The translations under genes and the position numbers were made by a program. Under the pieces are notes generated by a model. The model was not told where the DNA came from and ran no database searches. It saw only the letters and a program-made list of their open reading frames with translations. A stretch of 64,000 nt of DNA, taken from contig NZ_CP077092.1 of NCBI RefSeq assembly GCF_014268585.2, positions 5,803,501 to 5,867,500 of the forward strand, read 5' to 3'. The DNA is from Pseudomonas iranensis. Its GTDB lineage: Bacteria; Pseudomonadota; Gammaproteobacteria; Pseudomonadales; Pseudomonadaceae. Shown here in pieces: positions 48,292 through 57,327 of this stretch (within the stretch, counting starts at the first letter, position 1; each line of letters begins with the position of its first letter).

Positions 48292-49056
48292 CTAGCCCAT
48301 CAACCCGCGCATCGCCAGAAACAGCAGCGAAGGCCCCAGCAGACACCCAAGCGCGGTGTAGAACGCCGCCGTCAGGCAACCATATGGCACCAGCTTCGGA
48401 TCGGTGGCCGCCAGGCCCCCGGCAACGCCGCTGGAGGTGCCCATCAAGCCACCGAAAATCACCGCGCTGCGGGGGTTGTTCAGGCCGATCATCGGTGCCA
48501 CGAACGGTGTCATCACCATCACCAGAATCGCCTTGATCAGCCCCGCCGCAATCGACAGCGCCATCACCTCGGAACTGGCACCAATCGCCGCCCCCGTTAC
48601 CGGGCCGACGATGTAGGTCACCGCACCGGCGCCAATGGTGGTCAGGCTCACCGCATCGGTGTAGCCGAACGCCATCGCCACGCCGACGCCGGCGACGAAC
48701 GAGGTGCCAACGCCGACAAACAGCGCCAGCACACCGACGAGTCCGGCGCGTTTGAGCTCATCGACACTCACCCCAAACGCCGTCGCCACAATCGCGAAAT
48801 CCCGCAGCATCGCACCGCCGAGCAGGCCGATGCCGGACAGCAGGGGAATATCCACCACGCCTTTTTGCCCACCGGTGAGTGCGCCGCCGATATACGACAG
48901 CACCAGCCCGAGCAGAATGGCGATCGCCGAACCGTGCAGGCGGCCCTTGGTGAAGGTGTTGGACATCCAGTAGGACACCCACATGGTCAGGCCGACAATC
49001 AAAAAGCCGCTGATCAGACCGTAACCGGTGATCACTTTCATCATTGATTCGTACAT
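48292..49056 (-). CDS. madM: Malonate transporter subunit MadM
   Basis: A 254-residue membrane protein, the larger subunit of the two-component MadLM sodium-malonate symporter. Around eight hydrophobic segments, with typical parts FKGRL-like loop after WMSNTFTKGRLHGSAI, GGALTGGQKGVVDIPLLSGI, VTYIVGPVTGAAIGASSEVM and MGTSSGVAGGLAATDPKLVP. It follows madL by five bases at the end of the mdc operon. Confidence 0.94.
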   Translation of the reverse strand: MYESMMKVITGYGLISGFLIVGLTMWVSYWMSNTFTKGRLHGSAIAILLGLVLSYIGGALTGGQKGVVDIPLLSGIGLLGGAMLRDFAIVATAFGVSVDELKRAGLVGVLALFVGVGTSFVAGVGVAMAFGYTDAVSLTTIGAGAVTYIVGPVTGAAIGASSEVMALSIAAGLIKAILVMVMTPFVAPMIGLNNPRSAVIFGGLMGTSSGVAGGLAATDPKLVPYGCLTAAFYTALGCLLGPSLLFLAMRGLMG

Positions 49057-49061
49057 GGCGA

Positions 49062-49454
49062 TTACCCCGCAGTCTTGGCAGGAGCAATCGGTGTCTCTTG
49101 CTTGTTGCCCATGCGCGTCAGCACCGGCACCAAGGCAAAAGCGATCACTACGGCGAGGGTGCCGGCAAGAATCGCCATCGGCCCGCCCTTCAGCGCACCG
49201 TAGACATTCTGCTGCGCGGCCATGGCGACCACGATGGGAATGTAGATCGCGCTCCAGAACTCCACGCCCTGCTCGGTCTTGCCCTTGAGCCAGCCACTCT
49301 TGTAGAGATAGCTGCCCAGGCCGATCAACAGCAGCATCGCAATACCGACACCGCCGACGTTGGCCGGCACGCCGATCAGCTTGCCGAGCAATTCACCGAC
49401 CCAGATACCGACCAGCGTGCAGAAGGCGAGAAACGCCACACCGTAAATAATCAT
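49062..49454 (-). CDS. madL: Malonate transporter subunit MadL
   Basis: A 130-residue membrane protein, small subunit of the MadLM malonate carrier. Hydrophobic segments MIIYGVAFLAFCTLVGIWVG, VGGVGIAMLLLIGLGSYLY and GPMAILAGTLAVVIAFALVP; conserved FWSAIYIPIVVAMAAQQNV. The start at 49454 begins the first helix; upstream in-frame sequence is not hydrophobic. It is 67 bases downstream of mdcH. Confidence 0.94.
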   Translation of the reverse strand: MIIYGVAFLAFCTLVGIWVGELLGKLIGVPANVGGVGIAMLLLIGLGSYLYKSGWLKGKTEQGVEFWSAIYIPIVVAMAAQQNVYGALKGGPMAILAGTLAVVIAFALVPVLTRMGNKQETPIAPAKTAG

Positions 49455-49521
49455 TGTTGTAGTCCTCAAAGTGCATCGTCGAATGTTGTTTTTGTTGTTC
49501 GAAGCTTGAGTCGCGGCGGTT

Positions 49522-50442
49522 TTAGAGTTGGCGGCCACCCTCCTCGCGCAACAGCGCTTGCAGGGTATCGAGGCGGGCACTGTCGAAGGCAGTGACGGTG
49601 CCCTGCTCGAACACCCGGCGCGCCAGCCCGGTCAGCACCGCACCGGGCGGCAGTTCGATCTGTAGACGCACGCCGCGCTCGTAGGCGCTTTGCACGGTGC
49701 CGCGCCAGTCCACCACGCGGCACATGTTGAAAGCGAGGTCATCGCGCAGCGCGCAGGCTTTGCTCACAGGCCGCGCGCGACTGCCGCTCAGATAAGCGAT
49801 TTTCGGGTTCTTCAGTTCAACCTTGGCGAAGGCCTCGGCAAGCGCCTGCGCCGGTTTTTCCAGCAACGGGCAATGCGACGGCACGCTCACCGCCAGCCGC
49901 TTCGCCACTCCGGCGCCGCGACTGCGCGCCAGTTCGGCCACCGCGTGCATGGCCTTGTCGCAGCCGGCGATGACCACTTGGTTATCGGCGTTGATATTGG
50001 CCAGGTACACCGGCGAATCTTCGCTGTGCACTTGCGCCAGCAGCGTTTCGACGGTGGATAACTGCAAGCCGATGATCGCGGTCATGCCGTAGCCCTGTGG
50101 ATAAGCCTGCTGCATCAGCTCACCGCGCAGGCTGACCAGATGCAGCGCATCGCTGAAACTCAAGGCTCCCGCCACCACTGCTGCCGGATAAGCGCCGATG
50201 GACAGGCCGGCGACGTAATCCGCAGTCAGTTCATCCTGCAATAACTGCCGCGAAGCAGCGACACCGGCGATCAGCAGGCACAGCTGAACCGCTCTGGTCG
50301 TGCGCAATGCCTCGGCTGAATCAAGCTGCAAAACATCCTCGTCGAGCACATCGCTGGCCTCGACCAGCGTTTCCCGAGGCAAACGCTGGAGCATGCCGGC
50401 TTGCTGCGCGCCCTGGCCGGGAAACACCAGCAGGCTGCTCAC
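49522..50442 (-). CDS. mdcH: Malonate decarboxylase epsilon subunit (malonyl transferase)
   Basis: A 306-residue FabD-like malonyl-CoA:acyl-carrier transferase that loads malonyl onto the MdcC cofactor. LLVFPGQGAQQAGMLQ and the Ser active site in VAGLSIGAYPAAVVAGAL (the GxSxG-type elbow) are visible, as is the catalytic His in VPSHCPLL. It starts at a GTG that overlaps the mdcG stop (GTGA). Confidence 0.94.
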   Translation of the reverse strand: MSSLLVFPGQGAQQAGMLQRLPRETLVEASDVLDEDVLQLDSAEALRTTRAVQLCLLIAGVAASRQLLQDELTADYVAGLSIGAYPAAVVAGALSFSDALHLVSLRGELMQQAYPQGYGMTAIIGLQLSTVETLLAQVHSEDSPVYLANINADNQVVIAGCDKAMHAVAELARSRGAGVAKRLAVSVPSHCPLLEKPAQALAEAFAKVELKNPKIAYLSGSRARPVSKACALRDDLAFNMCRVVDWRGTVQSAYERGVRLQIELPPGAVLTGLARRVFEQGTVTAFDSARLDTLQALLREEGGRQL

Positions 50443-51056
50443 GCTGCCTGCTCCTGCGGGTTCCACGGATCGATCACCAATGCAGCCTGATGCGCATTTT
50501 TCAGCAGCACCCGGGCCGAACCGCTGGCCCATTCACGCAGCGCCACAGCGCCGAACGGCGTCTGCAATTGCATGTCGACCCGGCACACAGCCTGATCGAA
50601 AAGCGCCACGAGTTTGCAGGCCTGATTGCGCGTGATCATCTGCGGCGCACGCAGAATCAGATCGAGATCACTGGCCGCGTGCATCGCTGCAAAACCACTG
50701 GCCAATTCAAACCCGACACTGCCGCTGACACCCCAGACCCAACCGCAGTCATCGAGTATCGGCCGCAGTTGTTTGAGCGCCTGCATCACCGGCAGATCTC
50801 GCTCACACTCAACCTGACAAAGGGCTTCGGGACTGACCCGACAGGCAATGGAATCCAGCGGCATAAACGTCGCCAGCCGCTGCTCGCGCAACACCCCACG
50901 AACGCCGACCGCGACCAGACCTTCCTCGCTCAAGGCCCGGCGCACCACCACCGGTTGCCCGGCCGCCAGCGCCGCGATCGCCCACGCCGGCGCATCCGCC
51001 GGCAACTGCGCTGGGGTCATGCCCCAGAGCAGATCGTGGGCCAGGGGCAGGTTCAC
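50439..51056 (-). CDS. mdcG: Phosphoribosyl-dephospho-CoA transferase
   Basis: A 205-residue nucleotidyltransferase-like enzyme that attaches the phosphoribosyl-dephospho-CoA prosthetic group to the MdcC serine. The catalytic GSVGFELASGF and the metal-binding ASDLDLIL are present. The N terminus NLPLAHDLLWGM is family-typical. The GTG start at 51056 overlaps the mdcE stop by four bases; a GTG one codon earlier is equally possible. Confidence 0.92.
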   Translation of the reverse strand: MNLPLAHDLLWGMTPAQLPADAPAWAIAALAAGQPVVVRRALSEEGLVAVGVRGVLREQRLATFMPLDSIACRVSPEALCQVECERDLPVMQALKQLRPILDDCGWVWGVSGSVGFELASGFAAMHAASDLDLILRAPQMITRNQACKLVALFDQAVCRVDMQLQTPFGAVALREWASGSARVLLKNAHQAALVIDPWNPQEQAA

Positions 51057-51838
51057 CACTGCGCCCTCAGCAATTCGCGGACTTTGCTGGAGGCGGCACG
51101 ATTGCTCGCACCAAGGCGCCCTTTCAAATCTGTGCTGGTCACATCGTTGATCGCTTGCTTCAGGCACTCAGTCACGCGCGTCAGATCTTCCTCTGTCGGC
51201 TTTTCAATCTGCTGCACCGAGAGGGTTTCCCAGAGCAGGCCAAGGCTGGCGTAGCTGTCGATGTCGTAGGCCATCGGCGGCACGCTCGACGCCAGCGCCT
51301 CCAGTTCCTCGACACTGCGCAACGTGACCCGCGCGGCCGAGGCCTTGCCCATCGCGTGCACCATCACGCCCGGGTCGCGCAAAGCAATCAGGCGATTGGC
51401 CTGATAACCGTGGGCGAGAAATGCACCCGACATGGCCTTGCCCACCAGCAGCGCAATCACCGGATGCCCGGCCAGACGCGCACGGGCATAACTGTCCGCC
51501 GCGCCGGCCAGGGCCTGATGAATGCCGAGGGCTTCTTCGCGGCGGCCATACGCCTGGCTCGGCACATCGACGATGGCAATGATCGGGCGCTTTTTCGCGT
51601 TGTCGCGGTCGGCGCTGATCGCGTCATCCACAGCCTTGGCCAGCCCCCAGCCTTCGAGCAGACCGACCTCGCCATTGCGGGCGCGGGGAAAACGATTGTC
51701 CGGGTCGGCGACCACGGCGATAAACCTGCCGAGCTCAGCGTCGGCGACTTTCAACGACGGCGGCAAACCTTCGACGACACTGGCGCCAGCGCTGAGCGCA
51801 TTGAACCAGTGCAAACCGCGCAATGAATAACCGCTCAT
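51053..51838 (-). CDS. mdcE: Malonate decarboxylase gamma subunit
   Basis: A 261-residue crotonase-like carboxyltransferase subunit, which with MdcD decarboxylates malonyl-S-MdcC. Visible family sequence: RGLHWFNALSAGA, EVGLLEGWGLAKAVDDAI, ALLVGKAMSGAFLAHGYQAN and VMVHAMGKASAARVT. ATGA overlap with the mdcD stop shows tight coupling. Confidence 0.94.
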   Translation of the reverse strand: MSGYSLRGLHWFNALSAGASVVEGLPPSLKVADAELGRFIAVVADPDNRFPRARNGEVGLLEGWGLAKAVDDAISADRDNAKKRPIIAIVDVPSQAYGRREEALGIHQALAGAADSYARARLAGHPVIALLVGKAMSGAFLAHGYQANRLIALRDPGVMVHAMGKASAARVTLRSVEELEALASSVPPMAYDIDSYASLGLLWETLSVQQIEKPTEEDLTRVTECLKQAINDVTSTDLKGRLGASNRAASSKVRELLRAQW

Positions 51839-52686
51839 GAGCGCTCTCCTTGATACAGATCGCGAACCACCGACGGTTCGATTTGCAGGTCAGTGTTCAG
51901 CTTGCCGAGGCGTTGCAGGAACCACTCGGCGCGTTGACTGCGCGGTTGGGCCGGCAGGCCTTGCTGGAGCAGTTGGCCGACCTGCTGACGAATCTGCGCC
52001 ACGTCATCGCCGACATAACGGTCCACCAGTCCGGTGTTGAAACGCTGTTCGCCGCCGGTCAGGCTCCAGATGAAGGGCCGGTCGCGGGAGTCGTATTCCT
52101 CGATCCCGGCTTCCTGCTCGATTACCTGCGGGCCGTTCAGACCGAGGCGTGCTTCCTGGGTCACCAGCAAATAACTGCACAGCGCTGCGGCGATCGACAT
52201 GCCGCCGAAGCAACCGACACTGCCGGCGACCACGCCGACCACCGGTTGGTACTGCTGCAAATCGACAATCGCCGCATGGATATCGGCAATCGCCGCCAGC
52301 CCGAGATTGGCCTCCTGCAAGCGCACGCCACCGGTTTCCAGCAGCAACACGGCGCGGGTGGCGATGCCGTTGCGGTTGTCTTCGGCGGCCAGTTCCAGCG
52401 CACCGGCAATCTTCGCCCCGCCGACTTCACCGAGGCTGCCGCCCTGAAACGCACCTTCAATCGCCGCGATGACCACCGGCAAACCGTCGAGGCTGCCCTT
52501 GGCGATGATCACCCCGTCGTCGGCTTGCGGCACCACGCCTTGGCGCTCAAGCCACGGCGACATGACCCGTTGAAACGGATCGAGCAGTTCGCGAAAGGTC
52601 CCGGCGTCGAGCAAGGCTTGCGCCCGCTGCCGCGCGCCGAGTTCGACGAAGCTGTGTTTGTTGAGCAACGCTGCGCTGTCAGTCAT
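51835..52686 (-). CDS. mdcD: Malonate decarboxylase beta subunit
   Basis: A 283-residue carboxyltransferase-like subunit, the partner of MdcE. Family parts are SFVELGARQRAQALLDAG, AAIEGAFQGGSLGEVGGAKI, GVVAGSVGCFGGMSIAAALC and ARLGLNGPQVIEQEAG. The ATG overlaps the end of mdcC by eight bases. Confidence 0.94.
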   Translation of the reverse strand: MTDSAALLNKHSFVELGARQRAQALLDAGTFRELLDPFQRVMSPWLERQGVVPQADDGVIIAKGSLDGLPVVIAAIEGAFQGGSLGEVGGAKIAGALELAAEDNRNGIATRAVLLLETGGVRLQEANLGLAAIADIHAAIVDLQQYQPVVGVVAGSVGCFGGMSIAAALCSYLLVTQEARLGLNGPQVIEQEAGIEEYDSRDRPFIWSLTGGEQRFNTGLVDRYVGDDVAQIRQQVGQLLQQGLPAQPRSQRAEWFLQRLGKLNTDLQIEPSVVRDLYQGERS

Positions 52687-52978
52687 GGCCGATCTCCTCG
52701 AAACCCTGTTCCAGACGCAAGCGCACCACCCCCGGCGTCGCGCCGAAATCGTGGATATCGATGGCCATCGCCGGCGGCGTGGTGCCGTCGAACATCCGCG
52801 CAAACAGGTGCTGCCAGCGCTGCTGCGCGCCGTTGACCGAGGTCTGCACGTTGATCGTCAGCTTGCCGGCCAGACCCGGCTCGATCAGCACTTCCAGATC
52901 ACCGGAGCCGACACAACCGACCAGCGCACGCCCGCGTGGCGGCTGCCCGGCGGGGAATTCAAACGATAGGTTTTCCAT
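52679..52978 (-). CDS. mdcC: Malonate decarboxylase acyl carrier protein (delta)
   Basis: A 99-residue carrier protein. The serine that receives the 2'-(5''-phosphoribosyl)-3'-dephospho-CoA group is in VGCVGSGDLEVLIEP (Ser26 counting from the chosen Met). The ATG overlaps the mdcB stop by one base (TGATG); an upstream TTG is less likely. Confidence 0.93.
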   Translation of the reverse strand: MENLSFEFPAGQPPRGRALVGCVGSGDLEVLIEPGLAGKLTINVQTSVNGAQQRWQHLFARMFDGTTPPAMAIDIHDFGATPGVVRLRLEQGFEEIGHD

Positions 52979-53835
52979 CAAAACGCTCCCTGAGAGATGC
53001 CGTCGCGCTCGATACGATCGAGCAGCAATGTGGCGGCGAGCAGGTCGGCGGCGCCACCGGGCGAGGCATTCAATGCGATGAGTTGTTGATCCAGTTCGTG
53101 CAGGCGCCGACGACCGCTGAGGCTGGCGCTGCCACCGGCATCGAGCACCGCTTGCGCGCCGGCCTGCATGGCCTGCAGACCGGGCTCGCCGGCGCGGTAG
53201 AGCACGCAGGTGTCGGCCAGCTCGGTCATGATCGCCAGCAACGCATCAAGCCGGGCGTTCTGTTCGCCGTGGCCGTTGGCGCGACTTTTGTGCAGTTGCG
53301 GCAGGCCGCGTTGCAGCACGGACGGAAAGCCCAGCTGCGCCTCTTCGCGAGCACCGCGTGCGCCGTAACGCTGGGCGACTTGTGCGCCGTGGCTGAGTGG
53401 TGTCGGTGCGTAGCGGTCGTCGAGCAGTGCCAGGCGGGCGGCGCACAGGGCGATGGATTCCGGTTGCAGCGCGGCGGCCGTCACCAACAGTCCCAACGCC
53501 CAGATCGCGCCGCGATGGGTGTTGACGCCATTGGTGGTGGCGAGCATCGCTTGCTCGCCTTCACGACCGATGCGGCCTATCGCTTCGCGCAACGGCACAC
53601 CGACTTCACCGATCTCCAGCGCCGCCTCGGCCATTTCCTTGAATGCCGGCCACAATGCCAGCGCCGACGCGTGCATCAGGCCCAGGTGCAGATCGGTGTG
53701 CGCGCCGTTGCCGCGACGGTCGACCAGCGCCGGTTTCGGCGACAGATCGGCTTCGTCGATCAGCGCGTCCACCGCCAGATCGGCCAAGCGGTCAGCCAGA
53801 GAAAGCGGTTTCGCTTGCAGGTTGAATGCGTGCAT
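52978..53835 (-). CDS. mdcB: Triphosphoribosyl-dephospho-CoA synthase
   Basis: A 285-residue CitG-like enzyme making the precursor of the MdcC prosthetic group from dephospho-CoA and ATP. Family signatures: [50 protein letters not shown] and [19 protein letters not shown] overlaps the mdcA stop (TAATG). Confidence 0.94.
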   Translation of the reverse strand: MHAFNLQAKPLSLADRLADLAVDALIDEADLSPKPALVDRRGNGAHTDLHLGLMHASALALWPAFKEMAEAALEIGEVGVPLREAIGRIGREGEQAMLATTNGVNTHRGAIWALGLLVTAAALQPESIALCAARLALLDDRYAPTPLSHGAQVAQRYGARGAREEAQLGFPSVLQRGLPQLHKSRANGHGEQNARLDALLAIMTELADTCVLYRAGEPGLQAMQAGAQAVLDAGGSASLSGRRRLHELDQQLIALNASPGGAADLLAATLLLDRIERDGISQGAF

Positions 53836-55505
53836 TACCAGCTCCTGAATTTGGCGGGCGGGTTGTACAGGCCGCCGGACCACTCGACCAGATCGGCGAC
53901 GCTTTTCGCCGCGAGCAATTCGCGCGTGGCGTCAGTGCGGCGGATGCCGAGGTCTTCAGGCAGGGCGATCAGGCCCTCGCGGCGCATGCGTTCGGTGTCT
54001 TTCGGGTTGTGCCGCAGGCCGATGGCGGTAACCCCGGCGACCGCTGCGATCATCGCCTGGCGCTCTTCCAGCGAGCGCGCCTTGTACAGGTAGGCGATGC
54101 CTTCTTCGGTGAGCAGGTGGGTGACGTCGTCGCCGTAGATCATGATCGGCGCCAGCGGCATGCCGCTTTTCTTCGCCACTTCCACCGCGTCGAGGGTTTC
54201 GACGAAGGTCGGTTTGCCGCCCTCCTGGAAGGTCTCGACCATTTGCACCACGAGTTTCTTGCCGCGTTCGAGCATCGGTTGCGGCCCATCGGCGTGGCGC
54301 ATGTCCAGCCACGCCGGAGTGCCGTGACGGCGGCCGCGCGGATCATGACCCATGTTCGGCGCACCACCGAAACCGGCCAGACGGCCTCGGGTGACGGTCG
54401 AGGAATGGCCGTCGCCATCGACTTGCAGCGTCGCGCCGATAAACAGATCCACCGCGTATTGCCCGGCGAGTTGGCAGACCATGCGGTTGGAGCGCAGCGA
54501 GCCGTCGCGGCCAGTGAAGAACACATCCGGCCGAGCGGCGATGTAGTTTTCCATGCCCAGTTCGGTACCGAAGCAATGCACGCTCTCGACCCAGCCGCTT
54601 TCAATCGCCGGGATCAAAGTCGGGTGCGGGTTGAGCGTCCAGTTACGGCAGATCTTGCCCTTCAAGCCGAGGGATTCGCCGTAGGTCGGCAGGATCAGTT
54701 CGATGGCGGCAGTGTTGAAACCAATGCCGTGGTTGAGCGACTGCACGTTGTGTTTTTCGTAGATCCCGCGAATCGCCATCATCGCCATCAACACGTGCAC
54801 AGGCTTGATGTGGCGTGGGTCGCGGGTGAACAGCGGCTCGATGTAGAACGGCTTGTCGGCCACCACGACGAAATCGACCCATGAAGCGGGAATGTCTATG
54901 CGGGGCAGTTCGCTGACGTCATCGACCAATTGGTTGACCTGAACGATGACGATGCCATCGCTGAACGCCGCCGGTTCGATCAGTGCGGGAGTGTCTTCGG
55001 TGCTCGGGCCGGTGTAGATGTTGCCGGCGCGGTCGGCCATGAAACCGGCCGAAAGCACAACGTTGGGGATCAGGTCCACGACGAGGCGGGCGTAGAGTTC
55101 GATGTACGTGTGAATGGCGCCGACTTCGAGCAAGCCATCTTCGAGCAACTGGCTGATGCGCAGGCTCTGGGTGCCGGCGAAGGAGAAATCGAGCTTACGG
55201 GCGATGCCGCGTTCGATCAGATCAAGGTGTTCGGAGCGGCCAACGCTGGGCATGATCATGTGCAGATCGTGGAGCTTGGCCGGGTCGGCCTTGGCCAGCG
55301 AACGCGAGAGGAAATCCGCCTGCTTCTGGTTGTTGCCCTCCAGCACCACGCGGTCGCCGGGATGGATCAGCGCTTCGAGCGCGGCGACGATTTTGTCGCT
55401 GGGCAGCACCGCACCATCGGCCAGCCCGCGCACCTTGTCGAGCCGGCGCTGCTTCTCGTCACGCCGCCGCGTCCAGCGCGAGTCGGGGGAAATTGTTGTT
55501 GTCAT
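53835..55505 (-). CDS. mdcA: Malonate decarboxylase alpha subunit
   Basis: A 556-residue acetyl-S-ACP:malonate ACP transferase, which exchanges malonate for acetate on the carrier. Family stretches are [57 protein letters not shown] and [20 protein letters not shown]. It is the first gene of the mdcABCDEGH-madLM operon. The ATG at 55505 fits; an upstream ATG at 55565 lies in the promoter region. Confidence 0.95.
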   Translation of the reverse strand: MTTTISPDSRWTRRRDEKQRRLDKVRGLADGAVLPSDKIVAALEALIHPGDRVVLEGNNQKQADFLSRSLAKADPAKLHDLHMIMPSVGRSEHLDLIERGIARKLDFSFAGTQSLRISQLLEDGLLEVGAIHTYIELYARLVVDLIPNVVLSAGFMADRAGNIYTGPSTEDTPALIEPAAFSDGIVIVQVNQLVDDVSELPRIDIPASWVDFVVVADKPFYIEPLFTRDPRHIKPVHVLMAMMAIRGIYEKHNVQSLNHGIGFNTAAIELILPTYGESLGLKGKICRNWTLNPHPTLIPAIESGWVESVHCFGTELGMENYIAARPDVFFTGRDGSLRSNRMVCQLAGQYAVDLFIGATLQVDGDGHSSTVTRGRLAGFGGAPNMGHDPRGRRHGTPAWLDMRHADGPQPMLERGKKLVVQMVETFQEGGKPTFVETLDAVEVAKKSGMPLAPIMIYGDDVTHLLTEEGIAYLYKARSLEERQAMIAAVAGVTAIGLRHNPKDTERMRREGLIALPEDLGIRRTDATRELLAAKSVADLVEWSGGLYNPPAKFRSW

Positions 55506-55539
55506 GCTCACTCCACGGGTTCGCTGTCGTGGAGCCAAG

Positions 55540-55600
55540 TTAGTCCTGTGTGATGAGGGCATCAATCAAGCTGGGTGGTGAATCATTACGCTGAGCGTAA
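55540..55600 (-). promoter_or_regulatory. mdc operon promoter with LysR-type (MdcR) box
   Basis: TTACGCTGAGCGTAA (55586-55600) is a perfect dyad containing a T-N11-A LysR box. On the minus strand it is followed by TTGATT (55564-55569) and GACTAA (55540-55545) at 18-base spacing, a plausible promoter about 35 bases before the mdcA ATG. Confidence 0.6.
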
Positions 55601-55613
55601 CGTTCAAAAGCTA

Positions 55614-56009
55614 CCCTCACCCTAGCCCTCTCCCGGAGGGAGAGGGAACCGATTGGGGGATGCTTGGGAACGAAGCCGACCTGAAGCAGCCGTGGTGAAT
55701 CCCGAAACGAAAAATCAACAGCCCCTCACCCTAGCCCTCTCCCGGGGGGAGAAGGAACCGATAGGGGGATGCTTGGGAATGACGCCGACCTGAACCAGCC
55801 GTGGTGAATCCAGAAATGAAAAATCAACAGCCCCTCACCCTGGCCCTCTCCCGGAGTGAGAGGGGACTGATTGGGGGATGCTTGGGAATGACGCCGACCT
55901 GAACCGGTTGTAGTGAATCCATAATCGACTCGGTCATTCAGGTCGATGTAGGACGCGAGACACCTCGGTCGGCTCCCTCTCCCTCTGGGAGAGGGCTGGG
56001 GTGAGGGGC
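55614..56009. repeat. Family IV repeats, three 109-bp tandem units plus inverted arm
   Basis: Units start at 55614, 55723 and 55832, exactly 109 bases apart, each with CCCTCACCCTAGCCCTCTCC followed by a spacer containing GGGGGATGCTTGGGAA and GTGGTGAATCC. An inverted arm (about 55973-56009) closes the array. No gene is present in the 506-base gap between mdcA and the DUF6124 gene. Confidence 0.88.
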
Positions 56010-56011
56010 TT

Positions 56012-56377
56012 TCAGTCGGTTGGCACCATTTTGTCCAGAACGCGGTTCACCGCCATCTCCGCCACCATGACAATCTGCGCGATGCCCTGCAGGGTCTTGC
56101 GCTGCGAACCGTTCACGGAAGCGGCGTGGTTGTGCAGCATCACCGTCGCCGAACCAAGGGTTTCACAGGCGTCGGCCAGCAAGGACTCGGTGTCGGCTTC
56201 GGGGTTGGCCATGTACAGCGTGTTGGGGGTGTATGGCGGGGCCATGAAGTCAGCGCTGGGCGGGCCGAGGTAATGGTCGAGGGCACGCTCGGCGGCTTCG
56301 TGGAATTTCTTTGAGTCGGGGGATTGGTAGGGCGATGCCGGGTCTTGGGTCGGCGGATTGGGCGATGGTTTTTTCAT
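56012..56377 (-). CDS. DUF6124 family protein (copy B)
   Basis: A 121-residue paralogue of the protein at 10355-10726. The shared pattern is MKKPSPNPP, SPYQSPDSKKFHEAAERALD and the C-terminal SLLADACETLGSATVMLHNH, then IAQIVMVAEMAVNRVLDKM. The middle linker differs (PPYTPNTLYMANPEADT). Function unknown; it is helical and probably cytoplasmic. Its leader (56380-56498) repeats the RNA architecture of copy A, with GGAACCTGA just before the ATG in the masked position. Confidence 0.8.
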   Translation of the reverse strand: MKKPSPNPPTQDPASPYQSPDSKKFHEAAERALDHYLGPPSADFMAPPYTPNTLYMANPEADTESLLADACETLGSATVMLHNHAASVNGSQRKTLQGIAQIVMVAEMAVNRVLDKMVPTD

Positions 56378-56379
56378 CT

Positions 56380-56498
56380 TCAGGTTCCGGATAAAGCCGC
56401 AACCGCATCTCTGCTAAAAGAAGGGGTGGCAGCTGAACGCAGGTTAGCAGACCGGGGAACCTAAGGAAGCCGGCGCGCCGAAGCGCCCTGCGCACAGC
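56380..56498 (-). promoter_or_regulatory. Candidate structured leader RNA of DUF6124 gene B
   Basis: Minus-strand elements: P1 GCTGTGCGC (56490-56498) with GCGTTCAGC (56432-56440), eight of nine pairs including one wobble; P2 hairpin with TTCG loop (56472-56488); strand a TTAGGTTCC (56456-56464) pairs with GGAACCTGA (56380-56388) with one wobble; strand b CTGCTAA (56444-56450) pairs perfectly with TTAGCAG (56411-56417). The a-b linker CCGGT and the 3-base gap from b to P1 equal those of copy A. Confidence 0.6.
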
Positions 56499-56728
56499 CG
56501 CCATCAAGTGCAGACGTGAAGCCTGGCTGACGGTGCTCGTGCAACCTCAGATTTACCACGGGCTGCTAAACCCGATCACTGGGAATCAGTGACCCGATCC
56601 AAGTTACGCAGCAAGCCCTGGGCGCACAAGCCGGCGGATTCTGGCGCAGGCGTAGGCAGCGGCGCAAGGATTTGTAGGCTGGTGCGGCGTAACACTGGGT
56701 GTCTTTAAACACAGGCGTGGCTTGATGT
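56499..56728. other. Intergenic stretch before DUF6124 gene B
   Basis: No gene is convincing here. A small dyad TCACTG-GGAAT-CAGTGA lies near 56576-56592, and CGGG...CCCG elements flank it. The promoter of copy B should be here but is not clear. Confidence 0.35.
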
Positions 56729-56841
56729 TGATCGTTCCCACGCTCCGCGTGGGAATGCCTCCACGGACGCTCCGCGTTCGGCTCTTGATGGGACGCGGAG
56801 CGTCCCGGGCTGCATTCCTTTGCTGCGCGTGGGAACGATCA
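56729..56841. repeat. REPIN, family III
   Basis: TGATCGTTCCCACGC and the inverted GCGTGGGAACGATCA border inner GGACGCTCCGCG palindromes. It ends 15 bases before the chpC stop. Confidence 0.85.
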
Positions 56842-56856
56842 AGCGAAAGCCTTGGA

Positions 56857-57327
56857 TCAGCGGGCCAATCCCGCATCCACCAGTAACCGCTCCAGCCCCA
56901 ACAAATCCGGCACCTTCGCCACCTGCTCGCCCACCTGCACCGCCGCCTGTTCCAGCGCACACAACGGCACATCGACATAACTCAACTGACTGTCGAGCTT
57001 GTACGACCGAGGAATCCCCTGCACCAACAGGGCGATGAATCTGAGCTGCGGCAAGCCGCCCAGCGCATTCAGAATGACGATCCGCGCCCGTTCACCGATG
57101 ACGATTTTCTGCCCACAGGCCGATTCGAAACTGATCAGCGGAATCTGCCGCTCGCGCCACGTTACCCGGCCCAGGTACCACGGCGGCGTGTCGAGATCGA
57201 AGGCGCTGGCCTGGTAGTCGATCAGCTCGGCGATGGCGACATTCGGCAGGATCAGGTTGCGATCGGCCAGCGGCAGCAGCAGCCCGGTGAGCTGGCTGGT
57301 GCGCGGGTTATGCCGGTGCTCATGCAT
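56857..57327 (-). CDS. chpC: CheW-like adaptor ChpC
   Basis: A 156-residue CheW-domain protein that follows chpA, as in the Chp/Pil chemosensory clusters. CheW features include LLLPLADRNLILPNVAIAEL, WYLGRVTWRERQIPLISFE and ALLVQGIPRSYKL. It should link a receptor to the ChpA kinase. Its ATG overlaps the chpA stop by eight bases; GGAG is eight bases before it. Confidence 0.9.
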   Translation of the reverse strand: MHEHRHNPRTSQLTGLLLPLADRNLILPNVAIAELIDYQASAFDLDTPPWYLGRVTWRERQIPLISFESACGQKIVIGERARIVILNALGGLPQLRFIALLVQGIPRSYKLDSQLSYVDVPLCALEQAAVQVGEQVAKVPDLLGLERLLVDAGLAR

